Below are positions 23,995 through 30,526 of a stretch of DNA of 49,880 nt, piece after piece. This stretch comes from an uncultured Eubacteriales bacterium (GTDB lineage Bacteria > Bacillota > Clostridia > Oscillospirales > Oscillospiraceae). The stretch is taken from NCBI GenBank assembly GCA_900547405.1, contig URGL01000009.1, positions 1 through 49,880 of the forward strand, given 5' to 3'. The notes under the pieces were generated by a model. The model did not search any database and was not told where the DNA came from. It was given only the letters and a program-made list of their open reading frames with translations. Position 1 is the first letter of the stretch, and each line of letters starts with the position of its first letter. A program made the position numbers and the translations under genes.

Positions 23995-24777
23995 ATGGAA
24001 CATCAAACCACCGTATTGATCGCGGATAGTTCAGAGGAATTCTGTGCGGGGCTTACAGCCGCCCTGCAGCGCACGGAGCGCTTCCAGGTGGTGGGCACCG
24101 CCAATGATGGGGAACAGGCCATCCGCCTGATTGGAGAGAGAAAACCCGATGTTCTGGTATTGGACCTGATGCTGAGCAAACAGGACGGCATCAGTGTGCT
24201 CAAGGCCATATCCGGCATGGATCGCAAACCGGCCACGCTGGCTACATCTGGGTTTATCACAGACTATGTGGCCGCCGCAGCAGCCAATCTGGGGGTTCAG
24301 TATATGATGCTGAAGCCCTGTGATATGCCGGCCATGGTGGAGCGCATGGAGGAGATGATCCGGGGAGGGGAGAGCCTCCGGACCTCCGCGCCCCGCCGGG
24401 CCGACAAGAACAGCATCGAAAGCATGGTCACGAACATCATCCATGAGATCGGTGTCCCCGCCCACATCAAGGGCTACCAATACCTGCGGGAGGCCATCAT
24501 GATCGCCGTCAACGACATGGACGTGATCAACGCCATTACCAAGGTCCTCTATCCCCAGGTAGCCAAAACCTTCCAGACCACTCCCAGCCGGGTAGAGCGG
24601 GCCATCCGCCACGCCATCGAAGTGGCCTGGGACCGGGGTGACCTGGACACCTTGCAGAGCTTCTTCGGCTACACCGTCAGCAATACCAAGGGAAAGCCCA
24701 CCAACAGTGAGTTTATCGCCCTGATTGCCGACCGCTTGCAGCTCCAGCTGAAAGCCACCGAGGCGGCTCAGTATTGA
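23995..24777 (+). CDS. spo0A: Sporulation master regulator Spo0A
   Basis: The 260-residue protein has a receiver domain with phosphoacceptor Asp57 in LVLDLML and Lys in MLKPCD. The Spo0A-type DNA-binding domain follows from about 145 (NIIHEIGVPAHIKGYQYLREA and the recognition helix SRVERAIRHAIEVAW). This C-terminal domain is found only in endospore formers. One oddity is the acidic pocket, which reads IADSSEE rather than the usual paired acidic residues. The start at 23995 follows GGAGAGGAAAG. It stands alone, with a strong terminator. No spoIVB lies upstream, where many Clostridia keep it; the pyrophosphatase gene is there instead. Confidence 0.95.
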   Translation: MEHQTTVLIADSSEEFCAGLTAALQRTERFQVVGTANDGEQAIRLIGERKPDVLVLDLMLSKQDGISVLKAISGMDRKPATLATSGFITDYVAAAAANLGVQYMMLKPCDMPAMVERMEEMIRGGESLRTSAPRRADKNSIESMVTNIIHEIGVPAHIKGYQYLREAIMIAVNDMDVINAITKVLYPQVAKTFQTTPSRVERAIRHAIEVAWDRGDLDTLQSFFGYTVSNTKGKPTNSEFIALIADRLQLQLKATEAAQY

Positions 24778-24780
24778 GGA

Positions 24781-24831
24781 AAAACTCCACAGCCAATCTT
24801 CACAAGAGGAGGAAAGGCTGTGGAGTTTTTT
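24781..24831 (+). terminator. Terminator of spo0A, first of the CCACAGCC hairpin family
   Basis: AAAACTCCACAGCC (24781-24794) pairs with GGCTGTGGAGTTTT (24816-24829), followed by T. The CCACAGCC/GGCTGTGG stem is reused at 25233, 26182, 28903 and 32845. Confidence 0.9.
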
Positions 24832-24856
24832 GGGGAAAAGAAAGCCATGGCCTGCC

Positions 24857-24885
24857 TTGACGGGTGGGGGATGGCGTGGTATAAT
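24857..24885 (+). promoter_or_regulatory. Promoter of the type I antitoxin RNA
   Basis: TTGACG (24857-24862), exactly 17 bases, then TATAAT (24880-24885). It points to a short RNA that ends at the hairpin 24942-24982. Confidence 0.8.
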
Positions 24886-24891
24886 GAGCAT

Positions 24892-24986
24892 GAAAAGAGG
24901 GCGCTGCCGATAGACGGTTCGCTTCCCTTTGTTAGCTAGAGAAAGTAATCGCTAAGTCGGGAAAACTTGTGGCGATTACTTTTTCT
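24892..24986 (+). ncRNA. Antisense antitoxin RNA of a type I toxin-antitoxin system
   Basis: The predicted RNA of about 95 bases starts just after the promoter at 24857-24885 and ends at a perfect 11-bp stem (AAAGTAATCGC 24942-24952, GCGATTACTTT 24972-24982) followed by T. Its 3' end overlaps the last codons and 3' untranslated region of the toxin gene on the other strand, the tail-to-tail layout of txpA/RatA-like systems. The RNA end points are inferred. The inner segment GGCGCTGCCGATAGACGG is GC-rich and may fold or pair with the toxin transcript. Confidence 0.7.
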
Positions 24987-25065
24987 TGTTATTCATGATC
25001 TCAATGATCAGACCCGCAAGACCAATAAGTACCGTACAAAACTGACACAGTTCCGTAAAAGTCAT
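24976..25065 (-). CDS. Type I toxin: 29-residue holin-like membrane peptide
   Basis: The short frame starts at ATG 25063-25065 and gives a 29-residue peptide: MTFTELCQFCTVLIGLAGLI followed by IEIMNNKKK. It is one membrane helix with a basic tail, like the 'putative holin-like toxin' and TxpA/BsrG peptides of Firmicutes, which damage the membrane when over-made. Its mRNA has a good promoter (25195-25222) and a leader of about 125 bases that can hide the ribosome binding site (25071-25125). The opposite strand encodes the antitoxin RNA. Two Cys in the N-terminal part are unusual. The family is assigned from size, topology and layout. Confidence 0.78.
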   Translation of the reverse strand: MTFTELCQFCTVLIGLAGLIIEIMNNKKK

Positions 25066-25070
25066 TCTGG

Positions 25071-25125
25071 CCACCCCCTTTCCGCAAAAGGACAGGGGGT
25101 GGAAAAGTTTCTGCACCCCCTGTGG
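25071..25125 (-). promoter_or_regulatory. Leader structure masking the toxin ribosome binding site
   Basis: On the minus strand the ribosome binding region GGAAAGGGGGTGG (25071-25083) can pair with CCACCCCCTGTCC (25090-25102). That same C-rich block can instead pair with the upstream ACAGGGGGTG (25114-25123). Two exclusive folds of this type are typical of type I toxin mRNAs, where translation is blocked until processing or refolding. Confidence 0.65.
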
Positions 25126-25194
25126 AAAAAACAAAAGGGGAACAAAACCGCCTACCGTTTTGGGCAGCGCCCTGGTTCTAAAGAACCGACCTTA

Positions 25195-25222
25195 TCTTAA
25201 CAGATGCAGAAGATTCTGTCAA
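25195..25222 (-). promoter_or_regulatory. Promoter of the type I toxin mRNA
   Basis: Minus strand: TTGACA (complement of 25217-25222), 16 bases, TAAGAT (complement of 25195-25200). The GGTTCT/AGAACC hairpin at the expected 5' end of the transcript may protect it. Confidence 0.7.
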
Positions 25223-25232
25223 TTCCCAAATA

Positions 25233-25333
25233 AAATCCACAGCCAGGTGCCTTGAACGGCCATGGCTGTGGATTTTTTATGGGGTGATGAAGGGGCTGTG
25301 GAAAAAATTTTGTTGTCGAGGTATGCAGCCAGC
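25233..25333 (+). repeat. CCACAGCC hairpin plus conserved tail, copy A
   Basis: AAATCCACAGCC (25233-25244) pairs with GGCTGTGGATTT (25264-25275), followed by a T run. The tail ATGGGGTGATGA, GGGGCTGTGGAAAAAATTTT, GTTGTCGAGGTATGCAGCC follows. The tail is nearly identical in copies B (26182) and C (28903). Confidence 0.85.
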
Positions 25334-25359
25334 AAGCGCAGTTCACCAAATTCACAGAG

Positions 25360-25381
25360 AAAGCCATGGCCTGACTTGACG
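25360..25381 (+). repeat. Decayed copy of the antitoxin-promoter repeat
   Basis: AAAGCCATGGCCTG then ACTTGACG repeats 24841-24862 with one change, but the following TATAAT is absent and a GGCTGTGGAGTTTTT end follows. It looks like a remnant of a second antitoxin locus. Confidence 0.55.
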
Positions 25382-25440
25382 AGGGCGGCGGGCTGTGGAG
25401 TTTTTCACGGAAATTTTTCTGTAAATTTTCTTCATAAGAT

Positions 25441-25469
25441 TTGACTTTTTATAATGAATCGCATATAAT
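25441..25469 (+). promoter_or_regulatory. Promoter of the type III toxin-antitoxin locus
   Basis: TTGACT (25441-25446), 17 bases, TATAAT (25464-25469). It lies about 80 bases before the RNA repeat array. Confidence 0.85.
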
Positions 25470-25475
25470 AATGGT

Positions 25476-25702
25476 GTGGATAGATTCCGCAAGACATGAG
25501 ATCACAGCCCCCACGGCTGCCGCTGTCTCAGCTTGTCAGGCTCAAGTAAAAAAGCTTTCCCAAAGTTGATTTCCACGTAGAGCGCGTGGAAGGTAAACAA
25601 AAAAATGCTCACCGAGTTGATCTCCACGTAGAGCGCGTGGAGGGTAAACGAAAGAATGCTCGCAGGGAAAAACGGTCATGCTCAGTGCGTGGCCGTTTTG
25701 CT
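25476..25702 (+). ncRNA. Type III antitoxin RNA with tandem 51-base repeats
   Basis: The array at 25548-25666 has two full 51-base units and the start of a third. Each has a 34-base core (25565-25598 and 25616-25649) starting GTTGAT, with a CCACG/CGTGG hairpin and loop TAGAGCG, ending GGTAAAC. The two cores differ at two positions that pair with each other (T-A in unit 1, C-G in unit 2), a compensating change that supports a conserved RNA fold. In type III systems each repeat is cut out by the toxin, binds it and blocks it. The array lies between a strong promoter and a leaky terminator, directly before the toxin gene, as in toxIN, cptIN and tenpIN. It is not a CRISPR: the 17-base linkers are too short and too alike. 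Confidence 0.85.
25669..25699 (+). terminator. Terminator between type III antitoxin RNA and toxin gene
   Basis: AAAACGGTCATGC (25669-25681) pairs with GCGTGGCCGTTTT (25687-25699), with two G-U pairs and loop TCAGT. This is the usual leaky terminator that keeps antitoxin RNA in excess over toxin mRNA. Confidence 0.8.
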
Positions 25703-25724
25703 CTACATAGGGAGTCGAATCTTG

Positions 25725-26165
25725 ATGAAACTTGTTTTCCTTTCGGCGGAATTTTATAAAGATTATGCGGATTGTTCTGAAATCGAACAGAAGCCGACCC
25801 GTCCCTACATCCGAATCGGGGTGCTGATCAACGGTGTCTTGTGGGCAGTCCCCTTCCGCTCTAATATTCGCCATGAGTATGTGATCTGGACGAATGAGGC
25901 GAAACGCTGTGGAATGGACTTTTCAAAGGCGGTTGTTATTGTTGACCCAGAAAGATACATAGATTCAGCAGTGCCACACCTCCGGGGCGAAGAATTCACT
26001 GTTTTGAAGACAATAAACGCACATGCCATTGAGGCAAAAATGGCACAGTTTATTGGCACCTACAAAAAGGCGAAACGTGCTCCAAATGTGCCGCGAAATA
26101 AGCGACTGCTTACATATTCTACACTACAGTATTTTGAAGAGTACATTCCGAAAGATACGGAGTGA
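25725..26165 (+). CDS. Type III toxin-antitoxin endoribonuclease (ToxN/TenpN/CptN-like)
   Basis: The 146-residue protein begins MKLVFLSAEFYKDYADCSEI and has RPYIRIGVLINGVLWAVPFR, DFSKAVVIVD, a GEEF segment and a final KRLLTYSTLQYFEEYIP. This is the pattern of the TenpN/CptN branch of the ToxN superfamily, sequence-specific RNases that cut mRNA and their own antitoxin RNA. The catalytic Ser/Lys region is plausibly SNIRH or DFSK, but cannot be fixed without an alignment. The start at 25725 follows GGGAG by about ten bases; the longer in-frame Met at 25656 lies inside the RNA repeat region. Such systems can act as phage-abortive-infection modules or stabilise mobile DNA. The subfamily is not certain. 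Confidence 0.82.
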   Translation: MKLVFLSAEFYKDYADCSEIEQKPTRPYIRIGVLINGVLWAVPFRSNIRHEYVIWTNEAKRCGMDFSKAVVIVDPERYIDSAVPHLRGEEFTVLKTINAHAIEAKMAQFIGTYKKAKRAPNVPRNKRLLTYSTLQYFEEYIPKDTE

Positions 26166-26181
26166 CCAAGTTAAAATAGAT

Positions 26182-26296
26182 AAATCCACAGCCAAGGGCC
26201 TTGAATGGCCGCGGCTGTGGATTTTTTTATGGGGTGATGAGGGGGGCTGTGGAAAAAATTTTGTTGTCGAGGTATGCAGCCAGCATATTGTTTTTG
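26182..26296 (+). repeat. CCACAGCC hairpin plus conserved tail, copy B (also toxin terminator)
   Basis: AAATCCACAGCC (26182-26193) pairs with GGCTGTGGATTT (26213-26224), with seven T. A GGCC/GGCC mini-stem lies in the loop. The conserved tail continues to CAGCATATTGTTTTTG. It lies 17 bases past the RNase toxin stop and probably ends that transcript. Confidence 0.85.
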
Positions 26297-26334
26297 ATTC
26301 TGCGATGTGATAGGCTCGAAAACGAAGGACGGTT

Positions 26335-26550
26335 TTACCCGCCTTGCCGATCATCCGGAATATACTGCATGATATCGCCTACGTCACATCCAAGAATTCT
26401 ACAGAAATTTTCTATTGTATGCGTGCTTACGCTTTCATTTCTCTTCAGCCTTGTAATCTGTCCAGGACTGATGTTATATGTCTTAATCAAGGCATACTGG
26501 GATATGCCCTTTTCCCGCATTAAATCCCAAAGTTTAGCATAGGAAATCAT
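26335..26550 (-). CDS. Small XRE-type regulator
   Basis: The 71-residue protein is almost entirely one HTH_3 domain: MISYAKLWDLMREKGISQYA, then NISPGQITRLKRNES, and CRILGCDVGDIMQY at the end. Such YozG-like regulators often repress their own divergent promoter. The start at 26550 follows GGGGAG by nine bases; nine extra in-frame codons upstream would begin before this site. It is divergent from the small membrane protein at 26640, and a 9-bp dyad lies between the two starts. Confidence 0.85.
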   Translation of the reverse strand: MISYAKLWDLMREKGISQYALIKTYNISPGQITRLKRNESVSTHTIENFCRILGCDVGDIMQYIPDDRQGG

Positions 26551-26570
26551 GTCAATCCGCTCCCCTACTA

Positions 26571-26625
26571 TTGACATGATAACGGAATGTGGTGTATATT
26601 GATATTAACCAATATCGGTTAATAT
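26571..26625 (+). promoter_or_regulatory. Promoter and operator between the XRE gene and the membrane-protein operon
   Basis: TTGACA (26571-26576), 18 bases, TATATT (26595-26600). The -10 is followed at once by the dyad ATATTAACC (26602-26610) and GGTTAATAT (26617-26625), which would cover the transcription start. The divergent XRE protein is the likely binder. Confidence 0.7.
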
Positions 26626-26639
26626 TTTATAAAGGAGTT

Positions 26640-26897
26640 TTGCAAAAAAAGCCCAACAAAGTCGCTGACATTCTCCAGACCTATGCCGCCATAAATGGCA
26701 TTGCCGGATTTTGCCTCATGTTCTACATTGCTTCTGATTTCAACTGGGTCATCGCAGTCCTCTATTTTGCCGCCGTCGTCGTTGTAAGCTTTCTGATCTA
26801 TGCTTTTGGCGAGGTCATCAAGTTACTTCAACAGATCAAGGATAACACCAGCGGAATGTCCGAGTCCTGTTCCGATGACGAGTTGCCTGACCTTTAA
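26640..26897 (+). CDS. Small two-span membrane protein
   Basis: About 85 residues, with two hydrophobic segments (AAINGIAGFCLMFYIAS and VIAVLYFAAVVVVSFLIYAF) and an acidic tail (SESCSDDELPDL). The start is a problem. AAAGGAG at 26631-26637 is a good ribosome binding site, but the only nearby start codon, TTG at 26640, is only two bases past it, and no ATG occurs before the first span. A lost ATG or use of a rare start is possible. It lies 12 bases before the zinc-ribbon protein gene and is probably its partner. I do not know the family. Confidence 0.5.
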   Translation: MQKKPNKVADILQTYAAINGIAGFCLMFYIASDFNWVIAVLYFAAVVVVSFLIYAFGEVIKLLQQIKDNTSGMSESCSDDELPDL

Positions 26898-26909
26898 GGA
26901 GACTTCAAC

Positions 26910-28685
26910 ATGAGCAAACGATACAGTAAGGTTTTTTCCTTGCCGGAAAACCTCTACGCAGAGGGCGCACCGGTTGTGATTGCGGCGGGAGCGCTACTGA
27001 AGGATAACCAGACCGGGCGGGTGGTTGCTCAGCTGAAACTGCGCAATATAAGCCCCAAAACCATCAAGGCGGCAACGGTTTGGTTGTCCCCAATGAACAC
27101 TGTGGGCAATCCCTTGGGCGATGCTGTCAGCTACGAGTATTTGGATTTGAGCAGCACCCGGGACACAGACTTTGGCAGCAAATCCGCTATTCCTATGTCG
27201 GATATAACGACCCGCTCTTTCGATGCCGCGGTAGTAGAAGTTATTTTCGCGGACAATTCTATCTGGAATGCCAGTGATGCAGTCTGGGAGGCGCTGAAAA
27301 GCCCGGAGGCTTTGACTTCCCGGCTGGACAATGAAATGGTCAAACAGTTCCAGATCGAATATGGAAGCGGGGCTAAAAACTTCCTTCTGGAGCAGAAAGA
27401 TTTGTGGCATTGTGTCTGCGGAGCTGTGAACCGTCAAGGGGAAACAAAGTGCCATTCCTGCCAGAAGCCTGTTTACGACTTAAAGAAACTTGACCTGGAG
27501 GCTTTGAGAGAGCACAAAGAGCAGCGGCTTGTTAAGGAACAGGAACAGGCGGCAAAGAAAGCGGCTGCTACACAGAAGACTATGAAGACATTGGCTGCTG
27601 TGCTAGTCGTTGCTGCTGTTTTTTGTATTGTGGCTAGTTTTGCGGTTGGTGCGATTAAGAAAAACAAGGCCTATAATGATGCGGCTCTGCTTATGGAGCA
27701 AGGAAAGTATGAAGAAGCAATTGAGGCATTTACTGCGCTGGATGGCTATAAGGACAGTGCAGAACAAATCCAGGCTGCAAAAAATGCGATTGCGGACATG
27801 GAGTGTGCCGCTGAGTATGATCGTGCCATTCAACTGTTAGAATCAGGAAAATCAGAAAATGAAAATGAAGCCTATCATCTTTTGGTGGAATTGAGCGATT
27901 ATGAAGATGCAAAAAATCTTTTGACACATTTTACATATGCGTGTATTGCATCCGATGATGTTCGGTACGAGTATGATTTAAGTGGTAATCTGGTTGAAAA
28001 GGGTCACCACCTTTATGAGTATGAAAATGGGCATGTAGTTTGGGAAGGCCAATCGAAAGGTGATTGGTCAGCGAAAACATATACTTATTATCCGGATGGA
28101 GTATTGAAAAGTAAAACTGGAGGTGTATCATGTACGCAGTCGGGCGTAGTTACAAATGAAACGATTAACTATAACGAGAAGGGATGGCCTGAGACAGTCA
28201 TTTATACGAAAGACGATGAGCCAGATGTGCATAAAATATGGAATTTTACGTATACATTTTCTGATGATGGTTTGATTACTGAATTACTCTGCTCTTTTCA
28301 GGATTATGGAGAAACACAGACAATAACACAGTCTGTTGACTTTACGGAGTATGGCGGATTTCTATCAGATATTCAATTCAATAGTCTTAGAGACTGGACT
28401 CTTTTGTCCATCACAAACGCAAACAAAACTCGCACAGAGGTATATATTACCAATGGTTTTTCTATGTGGAAAGATTCTGAAGCAAGCTTTGTATATGATT
28501 CAGACGGTAAAATTATATCAAAAACAACGCGTTACCAAAGGAATCGGGAAATTACGCTTCATTATTCTTATGACGACGAAGGAAATCTGATTGAAGAACG
28601 CTCCGATGCGCGTGAGAATACAGATGGAACACTCTATTTGACAAAATACACTTATGGCTATATTTACACCCCAGATGCTGAATGA
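26910..28685 (+). CDS. Zinc-ribbon membrane protein with YD-like repeats, unknown function
   Basis: The 591-residue protein has a beta-rich N-terminal domain (residues ~15-165) and a zinc ribbon with CVC and CHSC (Cys168, 170, 181, 184). A charged coiled segment (~190-225) and one membrane span (~227-248) follow. A TPR-like helical part (YNDAALLMEQGKYEEAIEAF and similar, ~255-345) comes next, then a long repeat region (~350-585) of 'YEYDLSGNLVEKG / YTYYPDGVLKS / YDSDGKIISK' type, like the YD/RHS repeats of surface proteins. The ribosome binding site is AAGGAG. Cytosolic zinc ribbon plus outer repeat domain suggests a sensor or surface-attached protein. GC falls along the gene, suggesting a fusion of parts. 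Function is not known. Confidence 0.7.
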   Translation: MSKRYSKVFSLPENLYAEGAPVVIAAGALLKDNQTGRVVAQLKLRNISPKTIKAATVWLSPMNTVGNPLGDAVSYEYLDLSSTRDTDFGSKSAIPMSDITTRSFDAAVVEVIFADNSIWNASDAVWEALKSPEALTSRLDNEMVKQFQIEYGSGAKNFLLEQKDLWHCVCGAVNRQGETKCHSCQKPVYDLKKLDLEALREHKEQRLVKEQEQAAKKAAATQKTMKTLAAVLVVAAVFCIVASFAVGAIKKNKAYNDAALLMEQGKYEEAIEAFTALDGYKDSAEQIQAAKNAIADMECAAEYDRAIQLLESGKSENENEAYHLLVELSDYEDAKNLLTHFTYACIASDDVRYEYDLSGNLVEKGHHLYEYENGHVVWEGQSKGDWSAKTYTYYPDGVLKSKTGGVSCTQSGVVTNETINYNEKGWPETVIYTKDDEPDVHKIWNFTYTFSDDGLITELLCSFQDYGETQTITQSVDFTEYGGFLSDIQFNSLRDWTLLSITNANKTRTEVYITNGFSMWKDSEASFVYDSDGKIISKTTRYQRNREITLHYSYDDEGNLIEERSDARENTDGTLYLTKYTYGYIYTPDAE

Positions 28686-28712
28686 AAACAGGGACTTGAG
28701 GAGGCATACTTT

Positions 28713-28829
28713 ATGTCCACGAAGGCCGGAAAGAATGCACTAAGAACATATTTGGCAAAACTGGATGGTTTAGCTAATATTGATGCTCTATTGTACTATA
28801 AGTCTCGTATCCTAGACATCCCCAGCTGA
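28713..28829 (+). CDS. Truncated small gene (38 codons)
   Basis: A strong AGGAGG site lies eight bases before the ATG at 28713. The frame MSTKAGKNALRTYLAKLDGL, then ANIDALLYYKSRILDIPS, ends where the recombinase remnant on the other strand begins. The protein start therefore looks real, while its 3' end was probably replaced. I do not recognise it. Confidence 0.4.
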   Translation: MSTKAGKNALRTYLAKLDGLANIDALLYYKSRILDIPS

Positions 28830-28888
28830 CTGAACACCCCCACCATTTGCAGGAACGCCTCGCTTATCGGGTCTGGCTGGCCGTTAAG
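28803..28888 (-). pseudogene. Serine recombinase (resolvase) fragment 1
   Basis: On the minus strand NGQPDPISEAFLQMVGVFSQ then LGMSRIRDL, followed by a stop. This is the stretch before the 'ELSMI..R...G' helix of Tn3/Hin-type resolvases. It is closely like the second remnant at 31555-31841. Confidence 0.65.
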
Positions 28889-28902
28889 GCGCAGTATTGA
28901 GC

Positions 28903-29022
28903 GAAACCTCCACAGCCCCTCTCCCACCGGGAGAACAGGCTGTGGAGGTTTCTTATGGGAGTGATGAGGGGGCTGTGGAAAAAATTTTGTTGTCGAGGTA
29001 TGCAGCCAGCATATTGTTTTTG
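28903..29022 (+). repeat. CCACAGCC hairpin plus conserved tail, copy C
   Basis: AAACCTCCACAGCC pairs with GGCTGTGGAGGTTT, with a CTCCC/GGGAG stem inside. The tail TTATGGGAGTGATGAGGGGG, CTGTGGAAAAAATTTTGTTG, TCGAGGTATGCAGCCAGC is nearly identical to copy B. The hairpin part is nearly identical to copy D at 32845. Confidence 0.85.
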
Positions 29023-29060
29023 GGGAAGGGAGGGAGTATGCTGGTAGGGAAAGGGGGAAT

Positions 29061-29387
29061 TTAGAGATTTTGATCCGTCAGCCAAATTAGAAAGCTTTTG
29101 GCAAGATTCAGTTTTCTGGAACTCATGTTACGAAGAAGTTCAGCGGTATCTTGCCACGCTTCATTTTCGTGGTGGATACTGCCAACAAGAAAAGAATCCG
29201 GCGTGGTGTCCAAAGCCAGAGCCAGACGCATGATGACTTCCAGAGAGGGAATGGAGGTGGCACGTTCGATACAGGAGAGATACTTGTCATTGATACCGGC
29301 TTTTTCACACACTTCTGTCTGCTTCAAGCCAAGCTCTTTCCGTCTGGCGGCAATGCGTTTCCCGATTTGCGAATAATCCAGTTCCAT
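29061..29387 (-). CDS. XRE-type transcriptional regulator
   Basis: The 108-residue protein has an HTH_3 domain (IGKRIAARRKELGLKQTEVC, then INDKYLSCIERATSIPSLEV) and a C-terminal helical tail (TAELLRNMSSRKLNLAKSFL). The start at 29387 (MELDYSQ) follows AGGAGG by seven bases. It is divergent from the 29535 gene, with about 150 bases between. Regulators like it commonly guard small accessory operons or resident elements. Confidence 0.85.
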   Translation of the reverse strand: MELDYSQIGKRIAARRKELGLKQTEVCEKAGINDKYLSCIERATSIPSLEVIMRLALALDTTPDSFLVGSIHHENEAWQDTAELLRNMSSRKLNLAKSFLIWLTDQNL

Positions 29388-29534
29388 AAAATCGCCTCCT
29401 GGTCTCATTGTACAAATTATCCAATGAGAGGAGAACAATTTATAAACGGAATAATCGACTTGACAACAGAATTCTTGGAGACTATAATGGATTTATCTGC
29501 TTGAAGACAGAATTAGGCGAAAGGAAGACGAAAT

Positions 29535-29918
29535 ATGAGAGAAAGCGAAGAATATGTCCTAAGTGTTTGCAGGGAATGTGGGGCTGACACGGAACTTTTC
29601 GTTCCTGGAATTTCAAGAACTGCACAAAAGAGCTTTGGATTTTCACTAAATACGGGCAGAAAGAAATCACAATTAATTAAGGCGAAATATGCGGTAAAAT
29701 ATGTTGTGAAAGACAATGTGTACATTATTTGGGAAATCTGGGAAGGACGAAAGAGTTGCAACCTTCAAAAGGAAGATTACGACAAAGCAAGAAATAGTCC
29801 TGATTGCTATATCAAAAAGAGTTTGAATTATCCAGGAAAGGCAAATGAGAAGATTTATGTTCTTTCTCCAGATAAATTTCGCTTTTTCGTTGCAAGCCTA
29901 AAAAAGGAGGCCGAGTAG
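29535..29918 (+). CDS. Hypothetical protein with N-terminal CxxC
   Basis: The 127-residue protein is AT-rich and soluble, with a possible metal site CREC (Cys12, Cys15) near the start and a lysine-rich, beta-strand-like body (KYAVKYVVKDNVYIIWEIWE). An AAAGGAAG site precedes the ATG at a normal distance. It is followed five bases later by the Ltp-like lipoprotein gene, so the two are probably co-transcribed. I do not recognise a family. Confidence 0.55.
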   Translation: MRESEEYVLSVCRECGADTELFVPGISRTAQKSFGFSLNTGRKKSQLIKAKYAVKYVVKDNVYIIWEIWEGRKSCNLQKEDYDKARNSPDCYIKKSLNYPGKANEKIYVLSPDKFRFFVASLKKEAE

Positions 29919-29923
29919 GGGGA

Positions 29924-30526
29924 ATGAAGAAGTCACAGGTTTTGACGTTTTTCCTGATGATTGTTTTCATATTATATCTGACCGGATGCAGTGGTGCTAC
30001 TGATGTAGATGTAATAGAAACAACTACAAATTCTTCGTTTGATGAAATAGGTGAACTATTGCAGGGGAAATGGAATTATCACAGCGAGAGCGGATTAAAT
30101 GAGACTTTTATTTTCAACCAAGGAAGATTTCGCTATATCGTTACACTAGACAATCTTCCATCTGCAGGAACGGATGTAACAGGAATTTATGAGATAGGTG
30201 ACAATGCGGTAGAGCTTGTATTTGATGCAGATGGTTACAGGGAAGAAATACCATACGAAGTCCGAGAAGGAGGCCTATTTCTTTACAGCAATGTTGAATC
30301 AGGTTCCAGTGCAGGCACGACAAGGATATATGAGAAAGGATATGACTATATTCGCATTCCAGAGTCAAGCGAAACAAGTATAGCCCCTAAGGATACGCCT
30401 GCTGCATCTCCCGAAAAGAACAATGCTACCGCCGGAGAAAAGCGTGCACTTCAAGCAGCACAGACATATTTAGAGGTTAAAGCGTTTTCGTATGAAGGAC
30501 TTATTAAACAGCTAGAATTTGAATGA
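29924..30526 (+). CDS. Ltp-like lipoprotein, shortened by a nonsense codon
   Basis: The 200-residue product has a lipoprotein signal (hydrophobic to ~20, Cys22 in YLTGCSG), a beta-rich lipocalin- or 'DUF'-like middle (GKWNYHSESGLNETFIF) and a linker. It then has the first half of an Ltp repeat: ALQAAQTYLEVKAFSYEGLI then KQLEFE. Ltp (host cell surface-exposed lipoprotein) repeats occur in a phage superinfection-exclusion lipoprotein and in many Firmicute lipoproteins. The frame ends at TGA (30524-30526), where family members have GGA or GGT (Gly). The same frame then continues into the rest of the repeats (30527-30712), so a single-base nonsense mutation is likely. Confidence 0.75.
   Translation: MKKSQVLTFFLMIVFILYLTGCSGATDVDVIETTTNSSFDEIGELLQGKWNYHSESGLNETFIFNQGRFRYIVTLDNLPSAGTDVTGIYEIGDNAVELVFDADGYREEIPYEVREGGLFLYSNVESGSSAGTTRIYEKGYDYIRIPESSETSIAPKDTPAASPEKNNATAGEKRALQAAQTYLEVKAFSYEGLIKQLEFE

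Noticed and set aside
25548..25666. Looks like a short CRISPR array: 34-base palindromic repeats with GGTAAAC ends.
   Set aside because: The linkers are 17 bases and similar to each other, there are no cas genes, and the promoter, terminator and RNase gene fit a type III antitoxin.
25542..25874. Minus-strand frame with 17-residue repeats (FVYLPRALRGNQL).
   Set aside because: It is the shadow of the 51-base RNA repeats and overlaps the toxin gene on the other strand; there is no ribosome binding site.
28864..29085. 73-codon minus frame.
   Set aside because: It lies across hairpin repeat C and has no ribosome binding site.
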